From the NCBI GenBank assembly GCA_017744915.1, contig JAGIAH010000002.1:248001-312000 (forward strand): 64,000 bases of DNA, in the 5' to 3' direction. Under the pieces are notes generated by a model. That model ran no database searches, had not been told where the DNA came from, and saw nothing but the letters and a program-made list of their open reading frames with translations. The number at the start of each line of letters is the position of its first letter. Positions within the stretch are counted from its first letter, which is position 1. Position numbers and translations under genes: made by a program. This document shows positions 17,010-25,584 of this stretch, piece by piece. The stretch is from Agrobacterium tumefaciens (lineage in GTDB: Bacteria; Pseudomonadota; Alphaproteobacteria; Rhizobiales; Rhizobiaceae).

Positions 17010-18191
17010 ATGCCCCTAGCCATCTTCGCCTTGACGATCGCGGCCTATGCGATCGGAACAACGGAATTCGTCATTGTCGGCCTTCTGCCCACGGTGGCGA
17101 ACGACCTCCACATCACCCTGCCGCTTGCCGGCCTCATCGTCAGCGTCTACGCGCTCGGCGTCACCTTCGGCGCGCCGATCCTGACGGCGCTCACCGGCAA
17201 GATTGAAAGAAAGCCGCTGCTGCTTGGCCTGATGGCCCTGTTCATCGTCGGCAACACCGTCGCGGCCCTGTCGCCGAGCTATGAGATTCTGCTCGTCGCC
17301 CGCGTCCTTGCGGCCTTCGCCCACGGCGTCTTCTTCTCGGTTGGCTCCACCATCGCCGCCGATCTCGTGCCGGAAAACCGTCGCGCCTCCGCCATCGCCA
17401 TGATGTTCATGGGGTTGACCGTCGCCATCGTCACCGGCGTGCCGCTCGGCACCTATATCGGCCAGGTCTTCGGCTGGCGCGCGACCTTCTGGGCCGTGGC
17501 CGCTCTCGGCATCGTCGCCCTTGCCGGCATTGCCGCCCTGTTGCCGAACACGCTGAAAAAAGCCCCTCCGGCGAGCATTCTCGATCAGGTCCGCGTGCTC
17601 GGTTCCGGCCGCCTGCTCATCGTTTTCGCCATGACGGCGCTCGGTTACGGTGGCACCTTCGTCGCCTTCACCTTCCTGGCGCCGATCCTTCAGGATGTCA
17701 CCGGCTTCTCCGAATCCAGCGTCAGCCTGATCCTTGTGCTTTACGGTATCGCCATTGCAGCCGGTAATATCGGCGGTGGCAAGATCGCCAACCACAACCC
17801 GGTCAAGGCATTGATCGGCCTCTTCCTGGCGCAAGCCATCGTGTTGCTCGTCTTTTCCTTCACGGCCGTCTCGCCGGTCCTGACCCTCATCACGCTGGTG
17901 GCACTCGGCTTCCTGTCCTTTGCCAACGTCCCGGGCCTGCAGCTTTATGTCGTGCAGCTTGCCAAGGAACACCGCCCGGGTGCCGTCGATGTCGCCTCGG
18001 CGCTGAACATCGCCGCCTTCAACCTCGGCATTGCCATCGGTGCATGGCTTGGCGGTCTGGTCGTTGAATCGCCGCTGGGCCTCGTAGCAACCCCGTGGGT
18101 CGGTGCCATCCTCGTCGCCGTCGCCCTGCTGCTGACCATCTGGAGCGGCGCACTCGACCGCCGTGCGGCCCCCGTGCTGAAGGCCGCCTGA
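17010..18191 (+). CDS. MFS transporter, DHA1-type (AraJ/YdhP-like exporter)
   Basis: 393 residues and about 12 hydrophobic helices, starting MPLAIFALTIAAYAIGTTEF. The TEFVIVGLLP element in TM1 and the RVLAAFAHGVFFSVGS segment are hallmarks of the AraJ/YdhP exporters for sugars and drugs. GAGGAACC sits upstream of the ATG at 17010; the much longer frame beginning at 16761 overlaps the divergent promoter and is not credible. It is the first gene of a three-gene operon under the divergent LysR regulator. Confidence 0.9.
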   Translation: MPLAIFALTIAAYAIGTTEFVIVGLLPTVANDLHITLPLAGLIVSVYALGVTFGAPILTALTGKIERKPLLLGLMALFIVGNTVAALSPSYEILLVARVLAAFAHGVFFSVGSTIAADLVPENRRASAIAMMFMGLTVAIVTGVPLGTYIGQVFGWRATFWAVAALGIVALAGIAALLPNTLKKAPPASILDQVRVLGSGRLLIVFAMTALGYGGTFVAFTFLAPILQDVTGFSESSVSLILVLYGIAIAAGNIGGGKIANHNPVKALIGLFLAQAIVLLVFSFTAVSPVLTLITLVALGFLSFANVPGLQLYVVQLAKEHRPGAVDVASALNIAAFNLGIAIGAWLGGLVVESPLGLVATPWVGAILVAVALLLTIWSGALDRRAAPVLKAA

Positions 18192-18254
18192 TGCCTGAAG
18201 GCTCGGCGTATATGCGCCGGGCCGACCCCACCCGATTTATTCCGGAGAATTCTG

Positions 18255-19280
18255 ATGTCCCCTTCAAACACAGGCCATTCTTCCGCGCTTGACCTCATTC
18301 GCAAACCCGCAGGTGGCCTGACGCTCGGCATCGAACTGCCGCTCGACAATGACTGGTCACCGGAGCGGGAAGAACAGCGCGCACGGGAAGGCCGTCCCTT
18401 CGGCGTTCCCGATCTCACCCGCTATCCCGCTCTCATCCGCCAGGTCGACCGTTCCGGTTTTGCCGCCGTGTGGATGCGCGACGTGCCGGTCTTCGATCCG
18501 AATAATTTCGGCGATGCCGGTTCGGTCTATGATCCCTTCGTCAATCTCGGCTACCTCGCCGGTATCACCGAAAACGTGGCGCTCGGCACGGCGGCCATTG
18601 TCCTGCCGCTACGCCATCCGATGATGGTCACAAAGGCCGCAGCCTCCGTCGATCAGCTTTCCGGCGGCCGGCTGATCCTCGGCGTCGCCTCCGGCGACCG
18701 GCCGGTGGAATATCCGCTGCTCGGTCTCGATTTCGAGGGCCGCGGCGAAGCGTTTCGTGGTGCCGTCTCCTATCTGCGCGATGCCTGGAAGACCGGTGGT
18801 CTGCCGCTCGGGGACGGCCGGATCGAACCGAGCCTCGATCTGCTGCCGAAGCCGCAGCAGTCGCAGATTCCGATGATCATTGCCGGGCAGGGCCAACAGT
18901 CACCGGACTGGATCGCCGCCAATATGGAAGGGCGGTTCGTCTATCCCAACGGGCTGGAGCGGCTCGCCGCCCAGGCGCGTGATTGGACCGCTACCCGTAA
19001 AGGTCTCGGCCTGCAGCGAGGCGCTTTCGTCAGCGCTTTTCATCTCGATCTCGCCGATGATCCGGACGAGCAGCCGACACCGCGCCGTTTTGGCGCGCGA
19101 ATTGGGCGCAATGCCTTCATCGACCATCTCAATGCGCTGGAAGACGCCGGCGTCGATCATCTCGCACTTCTGCTGCGGCCTTCGCGGCGGCCGCTCGATG
19201 AGGTGATCGACGAATTGTCGCGCGATGTCCTGCCTGTCCTCAACCGCCAATCCTCCCCGGCGAAGACCGCTGCGGAATAA
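18255..19280 (+). CDS. Luciferase-like (LLM class) flavin-dependent oxidoreductase
   Basis: A 341-residue TIM-barrel protein of the bacterial luciferase superfamily. Visible elements are FAAVWMRDVPVFDPNNFGDA, VALGTAAIVLPLRHP, the phosphate-binding SGGRLILGVASGDRP, and MIIAGQGQQSPDWIA. Such enzymes use reduced flavin (FMNH2 or F420H2); Rhizobiaceae generally lack F420, so FMN is more likely. It lies 63 bases downstream of the MFS gene and 14 bases upstream of the aldo/keto reductase gene. The substrate is unknown. Confidence 0.88.
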   Translation: MSPSNTGHSSALDLIRKPAGGLTLGIELPLDNDWSPEREEQRAREGRPFGVPDLTRYPALIRQVDRSGFAAVWMRDVPVFDPNNFGDAGSVYDPFVNLGYLAGITENVALGTAAIVLPLRHPMMVTKAAASVDQLSGGRLILGVASGDRPVEYPLLGLDFEGRGEAFRGAVSYLRDAWKTGGLPLGDGRIEPSLDLLPKPQQSQIPMIIAGQGQQSPDWIAANMEGRFVYPNGLERLAAQARDWTATRKGLGLQRGAFVSAFHLDLADDPDEQPTPRRFGARIGRNAFIDHLNALEDAGVDHLALLLRPSRRPLDEVIDELSRDVLPVLNRQSSPAKTAAE

Positions 19281-19294
19281 CCAAGGAGAAACCA

Positions 19295-20128
19295 ATGCAC
19301 AACGTAACCGCCAATGGCGCTACCATTCCGGCCCTCGGCTTCGGCACCTTCCGCATGCCCGGCCCCGATGTTCTCAGGATCGTTCCGCATGCGCTGAAGG
19401 CCGGTTTCCGCCATGTGGATACCGCGCAGATTTATGGCAATGAAGCGGAAGTCGGCGAAGCCATCGCCAATTCCGGCGTCGCCCGCGGCGATATCTTCCT
19501 GACCACCAAGGTCTGGGTCGAGAACTACGGGCATGACGCCTTCATCAAATCCGTCGATGAGAGCCTGAAGAAGCTGAAGACCGATTATGTCGATCTGCTT
19601 CTGCTGCACTGGCCGAATGAAACGGTTTCGCTTGCCGAGCAGATCGGCGCGCTGAACGAGGTGAAGGAAGCCGGCAAGGTTCGCCACATCGGCATTTCCA
19701 ACTTCAACACTGAATTGATGGCTGAATCGGTCAAGCTCTCCAAGGCCCCGATCGTCACCAACCAGATCGAATACCATCCCTACATCAACCAGGACGTCGT
19801 CATCGCCGCGGCGAAGAAGGCCGGCATGTCGATCACCGGCTATTATGGCATGGCCGACGGCAAGGTCTTCAACGACGCCGTCCTCAAGGACATCGGCGCA
19901 AGGCACGGCAAGTCGGTCGCGCAGGTGGTTCTGCGCTGGCTTGTTCAGCAGGAAGGCGTCATCGCACTGTCCAAAACGGTCGGCGAGGCTCGCGTTGCCG
20001 AGAACTTCGCGATTTTCGACTTCGTACTCTCTGCTGATGAAATGGCCGCCATCCATGCTCTGGCTGTTCCGGGTGGCCGCATCGTATCGCCCGACGGCCT
20101 CGCGCCGGTCTGGGACAAGGCTGCCTGA
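19295..20128 (+). CDS. Aldo/keto reductase (2,5-diketo-gluconate reductase/DkgB-like)
   Basis: A 277-residue (beta/alpha)8 NADPH-dependent reductase. The catalytic tetrad is visible: Asp and Tyr in HVDTAQIYGNE, Lys in LTTKVW, His in LLLHWPN. The NADPH-binding end is ALSKTVGEARVAENF. AKR5-type enzymes reduce aldehydes such as methylglyoxal as well as diketogluconate. AAGGAG precedes the ATG. It is the last gene of the MFS-LLM-AKR operon and is followed by a good terminator at 20138. Confidence 0.94.
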   Translation: MHNVTANGATIPALGFGTFRMPGPDVLRIVPHALKAGFRHVDTAQIYGNEAEVGEAIANSGVARGDIFLTTKVWVENYGHDAFIKSVDESLKKLKTDYVDLLLLHWPNETVSLAEQIGALNEVKEAGKVRHIGISNFNTELMAESVKLSKAPIVTNQIEYHPYINQDVVIAAAKKAGMSITGYYGMADGKVFNDAVLKDIGARHGKSVAQVVLRWLVQQEGVIALSKTVGEARVAENFAIFDFVLSADEMAAIHALAVPGGRIVSPDGLAPVWDKAA

Positions 20129-20137
20129 TATTCGCAG

Positions 20138-20160
20138 GGGAGGGGCGTTACGCCTCTCCC
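20138..20160 (+). terminator. Rho-independent-like terminator after the aldo/keto reductase gene
   Basis: A 10-bp stem (138-147 with 151-160, one G:U pair) closes a 3-base loop and is followed by TTCATCTGTT. It lies 9 bases after the stop codon, between convergent genes. Confidence 0.7.
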
Positions 20161-20236
20161 TTCATCTGTTCAAATGCCTATCGTGGATGAAGCGCGTCTT
20201 CGACAGGAGGAACGTTCGCTTCGTCTATTGATACCC

Positions 20237-21085
20237 TCAGAGATCGAGACCGATGAGGGCCTGCCGCATCACATAGGCGTCGACATCGACACCGGTCCAG
20301 TATTTGATGCCGATGACACCCTGATTGACCAGCATGCCGAGACCATCGGCCGTCTTGCAGCCCGCGGCTTCGGCGGCGCGGATCAGCCGCGTGCGCGGCG
20401 GATTGTGGATGCCGTCGGCAACGACCATGGAAGGGCGCAGCGTTTTCAGATCGATGTCGGGCAAGCCGTCTATATCGGGATAAAGGCCGACCGAGGTGGC
20501 GTGAATGACGATATCCGTCTCCTCTGGAATGGCGAAGGTGTTCTCCCATGCGGCGAAGACGGCGGTGGCGGGTGTCTTTTCGTCGATCAGCCGCGCGACG
20601 GTTTCACCACGTTCCCGGTTGCGGTTGACGATGGTGATATGCGCCGCACCGGCGAGTGCCACCTCGACACCGACCGCGCGTGCCGCCCCACCGGCACCGA
20701 ACAGCACGACCTTCTTGCCCTTCGGATCGATGACATCGCGAAGCGCCTTGACGAAACCCTTGCCATCGGTGTTTTCGCCGATCAACCTGTCTCCCCGCCG
20801 GACGATGGTGTTGACCGCGCCGATGATTTCTGCGGATTCTCCCAGGCCGTCGAGATGCTTTATGACCGCGACCTTGTGGGGAATGGAGCAGTTGAACCCG
20901 GCCCAGCCCATGGCGCGTGCCCCCGCCACGGCATCCTTCAGGTTTTCGGGGCTGACCTCCAGATTGATATAGCGCCAGTTCAGGCCGTGATGCTGATAGG
21001 CAGCCTCGATCATGGCGACCGTCGGGTTTTCCCCGGCGGGCATGGCGAAGGAGCCGGTGATCTCGGCGAGGAAGTCATGGGGCAT
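20237..21085 (-). CDS. Shikimate/quinate dehydrogenase-family protein (AroE paralogue)
   Basis: The start at 21085 with GGAG upstream gives 282 residues. The catalytic Lys is in IPHKVAV, the Asp in GENTDGKG, and the Rossmann turn is LFGAGGAARAVGVEVA, followed by NRNRERG, an NADP-type phosphate-binding segment. The N-terminal substrate loop (GSFAMPAGENPT) differs from biosynthetic AroE, where SxS is usual, so quinate or another cyclitol-type substrate is possible. The gene overlaps the end of the GMC oxidoreductase gene by 11 bases, so the two are likely co-translated and share a pathway. Confidence 0.85.
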   Translation of the reverse strand: MPHDFLAEITGSFAMPAGENPTVAMIEAAYQHHGLNWRYINLEVSPENLKDAVAGARAMGWAGFNCSIPHKVAVIKHLDGLGESAEIIGAVNTIVRRGDRLIGENTDGKGFVKALRDVIDPKGKKVVLFGAGGAARAVGVEVALAGAAHITIVNRNRERGETVARLIDEKTPATAVFAAWENTFAIPEETDIVIHATSVGLYPDIDGLPDIDLKTLRPSMVVADGIHNPPRTRLIRAAEAAGCKTADGLGMLVNQGVIGIKYWTGVDVDAYVMRQALIGLDL

Positions 21086-22658
21086 GATTGTTCTCCGTGG
21101 ATGAAATGTCATGGGCGCGAAGGCCTGAAAACCGGCTTTCGCGAATATGATCGCCGACCCGCAACGCCTGTGCCGCAACGGTGAGCGCTGGATTGAGCGC
21201 GGCCGAGGAGGGGAAGAAACCGGCATCGACGACATAGAGATTGGGGTGATCGTAGGTCAGGCAGAGGGAGTTTAGCGCCGCCTCGTTCGGGTCGTCACCC
21301 ATGCGGACGGTGCCACATTGATGCGACGGCGCCTCGATGCCGAAGGAATGGCCGAGAACGACGGGAAAACCATTTTTCCTCAATAATGAACGCATATGCC
21401 GCACAAATCGCTCATGGGCTTCCCGGTCGCCCGGACGGTAGGCCACCTCCGCGCCATTTTCCCCCAATGGCTTTACCCGGCTGTCATATTTCGGCGTGTC
21501 CTCCGACATGACGAGGAAATCGACGCTGTGGCGGGCTAGAAGATTGGCAAGAGGTCTCGGCATCCAGGGATAGGCCGCGCGGATCATCGGGCCCTGAATA
21601 TTGCCCAGCATCTGGACATTGCCGCGGGCGGCCTCATCGCCCGGCGTGCCGTCATAAAAATCGTTGAGCGACATGGTTTTCGGGAAACGGGTGTCGTTGA
21701 CGGTGAAGGGCAACAATCCCATCAGTCCGCTTAAATGGTGGTTCATCAGGTAACGACCGACGACACCGGAGGAATTGGCAAGGCCGTTCGGGTTCTTCTC
21801 GTCTGCCGAACGAAGCAGGATGAGGGCGGAATTGATGGCCCCCGCCGAGAGAACGAAAAGCGGCGCCTCGATTGTCGTGATTTCGCCAGCCCGTTCGATT
21901 TCCGCCGCCACGATATGTTTGCCATCGGCATCGGCAATCAGCCGGCGCACCCGTGCGCCGGTCAGCAGCGAGACATTTGGGTGTTTTAACGCCGGGCGCA
22001 GAAGCCGGGTCTCGGCATCGCCCTTGGCATCGAAGCGGCACACGAAGGCATCGCAGGTGCCGCAGCGTCGACAGAGGCCGCCGGGGCCATAATCGATTGC
22101 CGAGGGCATGTGGAAGGGGCGCAGCCCCAGCCGCTCGAAGCCCTTCGCCACGCGCCCGATGACGGGTTCGTGGGGGATCGGCGCATGCATGTAGGGTGCC
22201 GAGCGCGGCGGCTCGGTCGGATCGTCTCCGGCCCTGCCCCTGACGCCGAAAAGCCGTTCGGCCTCGGTATAAAACGGTTCAAGCTCCGCATAGGACACGG
22301 GCCATGCGGGCGAAACCCCATCCTCATGCGCAACTTCGCGGAAGTCGCGGTCGCGAAAACGGAACATGGCGGTTCCGTAGAATTTGGTATGGCCGCCGAC
22401 ATAATAATATTGTCCGGGACGATAGTTGCGCCCGGTTTCATCGCGGTAGAGATCGGTGGTGCGATATCGGTTTTGAACGAAAACGGCTTCCGCATCGGCA
22501 TTTTCGGGTTCGTTCGGTAGTTTTTCTCCCCGCTCGATGATCAATATTTTCGCACCCGTCGCGGCGAGTTTCAGTGCGACCGAGCTTCCGCCGACGCCGG
22601 AGCCGATGATGACGATATCGGGTTTACCGTGCGGGTCCCCCTGTGAGCTGAAAGACAT
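21075..22658 (-). CDS. GMC-family FAD-dependent oxidoreductase with cysteine-rich motif
   Basis: A 527-residue protein. The FAD-binding motif IIGSGVGGSSVALKLAATG is at residues 15-33, and the C-terminal GMC block has HQCGTVRMGDDP and SSAALNPALTVAAQALR. A CxxCxxCxxxxC segment sits near residue 200, comparable with the region that binds a [3Fe-4S] cluster in FAD-dependent sugar dehydrogenases; cluster binding is not proven. GAGGAGGAGAC precedes the ATG at 22658. It likely oxidises a sugar or polyol and passes electrons to a membrane acceptor. It pairs with the AroE paralogue and is divergent from an AraC regulator. Confidence 0.87.
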   Translation of the reverse strand: MSFSSQGDPHGKPDIVIIGSGVGGSSVALKLAATGAKILIIERGEKLPNEPENADAEAVFVQNRYRTTDLYRDETGRNYRPGQYYYVGGHTKFYGTAMFRFRDRDFREVAHEDGVSPAWPVSYAELEPFYTEAERLFGVRGRAGDDPTEPPRSAPYMHAPIPHEPVIGRVAKGFERLGLRPFHMPSAIDYGPGGLCRRCGTCDAFVCRFDAKGDAETRLLRPALKHPNVSLLTGARVRRLIADADGKHIVAAEIERAGEITTIEAPLFVLSAGAINSALILLRSADEKNPNGLANSSGVVGRYLMNHHLSGLMGLLPFTVNDTRFPKTMSLNDFYDGTPGDEAARGNVQMLGNIQGPMIRAAYPWMPRPLANLLARHSVDFLVMSEDTPKYDSRVKPLGENGAEVAYRPGDREAHERFVRHMRSLLRKNGFPVVLGHSFGIEAPSHQCGTVRMGDDPNEAALNSLCLTYDHPNLYVVDAGFFPSSAALNPALTVAAQALRVGDHIRESRFSGLRAHDISSTENNHAP

Positions 22659-22789
22659 GTCTCCTCCTCGCAATGCGCTTTTTTGGTCGAGGATAGTGAT
22701 TGCGGTTGGATCGGCCATTCCCGCCTGCCGCGTTTTCTTGTATGATTGCCGCATTCTTCTGCCACGATTTGCGAGAAAGGTCGAAAGAG

Positions 22790-23668
22790 ATGGAGCCATG
22801 GTTCGAGGCCGTCAGCGTCCCGGCCGATCGTTCTTGGCTGCTGTTCGATCGCCGCCTGCCGGAATTTCCCTTCAACTGGCATTACCATCCCGAATTCGAG
22901 CTGACCCTGACGCTCAACAGTGCCGGCATGCGCTTTGTCGGGGATTCGGTGGAGAGCTACGGCGATGGCGATCTCGTTCTTCTCGGTCCGAACCTGCCGC
23001 ATGCCTGGCAGTCGCAGGCATTGATAGAGACGCCGGGCGTTCATCGTGCGGTGGTCTGCTGGTTTACCCGTGACTGGATCGAGGGACTGATCGCGCTGAC
23101 CCCGGAACTGACCGCCATCAAACCCCTGCTGGAAGAAAGCGGCCACGGCATCTGTTTCGGAGAGGCAGAGCTGGTGAAAGTGCGGGAGCGTCTGGCGACG
23201 CTGCATGAAATCGCGCCGGAACAGCAAATATTGACGCTGCTTGGTGTCCTGGTCGATCTTTCCCGGGCATCAGACCGCAGGCCGCTTTCGAGCGGAGAAA
23301 CGAGCGCCAGCACCGTGCCGCGCGACCGGGCGCGCATGCAGCGGGTGCTCAGTCACATTCATGCCCACTATACCGGAACCATCAGCATCAAGCCCCTGAG
23401 CGAGATCGCCCATCTCAGCGACAGCCAGCTGCAGCGGCTCTTCAAACGCTCGACCCGCATGACGATCAGCCAGTATGTCGGCCAGCTGCGCATCGGCGGC
23501 GCATGCCGGCTGCTTGCGCAGACGGATCGATCTCTCACCCGGATCGCCGAGGAGACCGGTTTTTCCGACCCCGCGCATTTTTCGCGCCAGTTTCGCGCGG
23601 CCAGGGGCATGACGCCCGGCGACTACCGGCGGCAGTTTGCATCACGTTCCCGGGTGAGCGACGGTTGA
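22790..23668 (+). CDS. AraC-family regulator, cupin N-terminal domain
   Basis: A 292-residue protein starting at 22790 (AAAGG upstream). The N-terminal cupin-like domain contains FNWHYHPEFELTL; the C-terminal AraC double helix-turn-helix contains ISIKPLSEIAHLSDSQLQRLF and IAEETGFSDPAHFSRQFRA. AraC proteins with a cupin domain usually sense sugars or related small molecules. It is head-to-head with the GMC/AroE-paralogue pair across 131 bases and is their likely activator. Confidence 0.9.
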   Translation: MEPWFEAVSVPADRSWLLFDRRLPEFPFNWHYHPEFELTLTLNSAGMRFVGDSVESYGDGDLVLLGPNLPHAWQSQALIETPGVHRAVVCWFTRDWIEGLIALTPELTAIKPLLEESGHGICFGEAELVKVRERLATLHEIAPEQQILTLLGVLVDLSRASDRRPLSSGETSASTVPRDRARMQRVLSHIHAHYTGTISIKPLSEIAHLSDSQLQRLFKRSTRMTISQYVGQLRIGGACRLLAQTDRSLTRIAEETGFSDPAHFSRQFRAARGMTPGDYRRQFASRSRVSDG

Positions 23669-23728
23669 TGTCTCAATTTTCCCGAGGCTTGCAAAGCAGA
23701 TGGGCGGAAGTTGCACTCCGCGGCGTCG

Positions 23729-24502
23729 TCAAAGCGGCTGTGGTGCCAGCTTCGGCAGGGTAAACCTTTCGCCGAAAAAGTGCAGCCACAGGCGCTCGAG
23801 GATGTAGCCGTAGACGGCGCCGGACACCGAGAGCTTGCGCAGAATGTCGATGGATGCGCTGGGGACGGAAGCGACCCTGCTGTTGCGCACGGCGAAGATG
23901 GCGCCGTAGGAAAATACGCCCACCATATGGCGCTCGGCCTCCGCCGCCAAATCATCGAGTCCGGCCAGGTCGAGGAAGTGGCTGGCAATATTGGCCCCTT
24001 CAGGCAGGCCGTGGATGGCGCGGTAGACGTTGCCCATACCCCAGGCGCCCTGATCGATGAAGTCGATCGGCCCCCAGGTCAGCAGCGAGAACCGTTCGAG
24101 GCGCACGCGCGGTCTCCCGAAAAGGCCACGCTCGTATTCGGAAAGAAGGAGCGGCGGCGGCACATTTTTCTCTGAGAGCCATTGCCACGACATCGGTTGT
24201 AGATCGGCCCAGCTTTTTCGGGTGTGCAGCAAGCCAATGAAGTCCGGGCTGTGTTCGAAAGGACCTGCCTGGGCATAGACGGTGAAACCGTCATCGTCCC
24301 GCACATTGGTCAGCATATGATGGAGGTATGTTTCCGACTCCCGCCCTTCATTGGGACGATCGATGATCTGCGACGCGCGCTGCTGTATGCCGGGCGCTTC
24401 GATTTTATCGCCCTTGTTGTAGATGATGACTTCGAAGTCATCGGGGATGAGCTTTATCCAGTCCAATGGTTCGCGATAGCGGGCAAGCACGACACGATTC
24501 AT
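23729..24502 (-). CDS. DUF3431-type protein of unknown function
   Basis: The start at 24502 (GGAGG upstream) gives 257 residues. The opening MNRVVLARYREPLDWI, the NKGDKI segment and NEGRESETYLHHML fit the DUF3431 family, which has features reminiscent of glycosyltransferase-like proteins but no proven function. No signal peptide or membrane segment is evident. It is convergent with the AraC gene. No function is assigned. Confidence 0.72.
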   Translation of the reverse strand: MNRVVLARYREPLDWIKLIPDDFEVIIYNKGDKIEAPGIQQRASQIIDRPNEGRESETYLHHMLTNVRDDDGFTVYAQAGPFEHSPDFIGLLHTRKSWADLQPMSWQWLSEKNVPPPLLLSEYERGLFGRPRVRLERFSLLTWGPIDFIDQGAWGMGNVYRAIHGLPEGANIASHFLDLAGLDDLAAEAERHMVGVFSYGAIFAVRNSRVASVPSASIDILRKLSVSGAVYGYILERLWLHFFGERFTLPKLAPQPL

Positions 24503-24746
24503 CAAGGGCCTCCAGAGCGCCGCAGGAACCTGAAAGGAAGCCTTCGCATCCGCCAGTTCCGACTTCAGCCTATGACATGAACATCTTGCTCGAGGCTGGT
24601 TGTAACCCGGGTAAACCCGCTCCCACCGGCCCGGTTTTCGCCTCGGTGTTTTCCGGCGCAGCCTGTACCGCCGTGGCCCCCGCAACATGGCCAAGGCGGC
24701 GATGTGACACACCGGACGATCGCCACCGAACCATGCCCCGGTGAAG

Positions 24747-24771
24747 CGGACCGCCGGGTAACGGCGGTCCG
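24747..24771. terminator. Strong hairpin after the exported alpha/beta hydrolase gene
   Basis: CGGACCGCCG at 747-756 pairs perfectly with CGGCGGTCCG at 762-771 across a 5-base loop. There is no T-tract on either side, so it may act as an RNA-stability hairpin rather than a terminator. It lies 10 bases beyond the stop codon at 24782, in a 279-base gap that otherwise shows nothing recognisable. Confidence 0.5.
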
Positions 24772-24781
24772 TCGTCATGGA

Positions 24782-25540
24782 TCAGTGGCTGGCTTCCTTC
24801 GCCGCCTTTTCGATGACTGCGGCTACCTTTTCGGGCTGCGAGGCGAAGACCGCGTGGCTGGCCTTGATCTCCGTCACATCGCTGCCGGCGCGTTTTGCCA
24901 TGTCGCGCTCGAGATCGGGATTGATCGAGCGGTCCTCGGTGGCGACGACCGACCAGCTCTTCTTCGTCTTCCAGGCGGGATCGCTGATCTTGGCCGAGAA
25001 AGCTTCCTTGGCGGCGAAGACCTGCGATCTGGCGAGGAATGCGGCCTCGTCCTTCGGCAGGTCGGCGGCGAAATCGTTCGCGAAGGCGGCGGGGTCGATA
25101 TAGAGAAATTGTCCGTCCTTCGTCTCACGGATGTTCATGCCGCCGGCCGGCTTGGAACTTGCAAGGCTGAGCAGGCTTTCACCCTTATCCGGCTGGAAAG
25201 CCGCGACATAAACGAGACCGGCGACATTGGGATTGTGTCCCGCTTCGCTGATGACCATGCCGCCATAGCTGTGGCCGACAAGCAGCGTCGGGCCATCCTG
25301 AAGATCGAGTACCCGGTTGGTCATGGCGATATCGTCGGCGAGCGAGGTGATCGGCTCCTGTACGATCGTGACGTTGAAGCCCCGCTTTCCGAGGATTTCG
25401 GTCGCCTTGCGCCAGCCGGAGCCGTCGGCGAGTGCGCCATGCACGATGACGATGTTCTTCACCTCGGCAGCCTGTGCGGCGAAGGCGATTGCGCTGGTGG
25501 CGAATGCGAGTGCGAGGGTTGCGATGTAACGGCGGTTCAT
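24782..25540 (-). CDS. Exported alpha/beta-hydrolase
   Basis: A 252-residue protein with a signal peptide (MNRRYIATLALAFATSAIAF, then AAQA). The nucleophile elbow is LVGHSYGGMV; the oxyanion region is IVHGALADGSGW; the catalytic histidine is in ASHAVFASQP. This matches small secreted alpha/beta-hydrolases of the EstC/salicylate-esterase-like group. The location is periplasmic or outside the cell. It lies 44 bases upstream of the stop of the DipZ-like gene on the same strand and is probably co-transcribed with it. The substrate is unknown. Confidence 0.9.
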   Translation of the reverse strand: MNRRYIATLALAFATSAIAFAAQAAEVKNIVIVHGALADGSGWRKATEILGKRGFNVTIVQEPITSLADDIAMTNRVLDLQDGPTLLVGHSYGGMVISEAGHNPNVAGLVYVAAFQPDKGESLLSLASSKPAGGMNIRETKDGQFLYIDPAAFANDFAADLPKDEAAFLARSQVFAAKEAFSAKISDPAWKTKKSWSVVATEDRSINPDLERDMAKRAGSDVTEIKASHAVFASQPEKVAAVIEKAAKEASH

Positions 25541-25584
25541 GGGTCAACTCCTGTGGTTTGATATCAGGTTGGGGAAGGGGTGGT

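Noticed and set aside
17016-17972. 318-codon minus-strand frame opposite the MFS exporter
   Set aside because: It is rich in Asp/Glu/Gly/Arg/Gln and low in hydrophobic structure, the usual complement of a transporter gene; no domain is seen.
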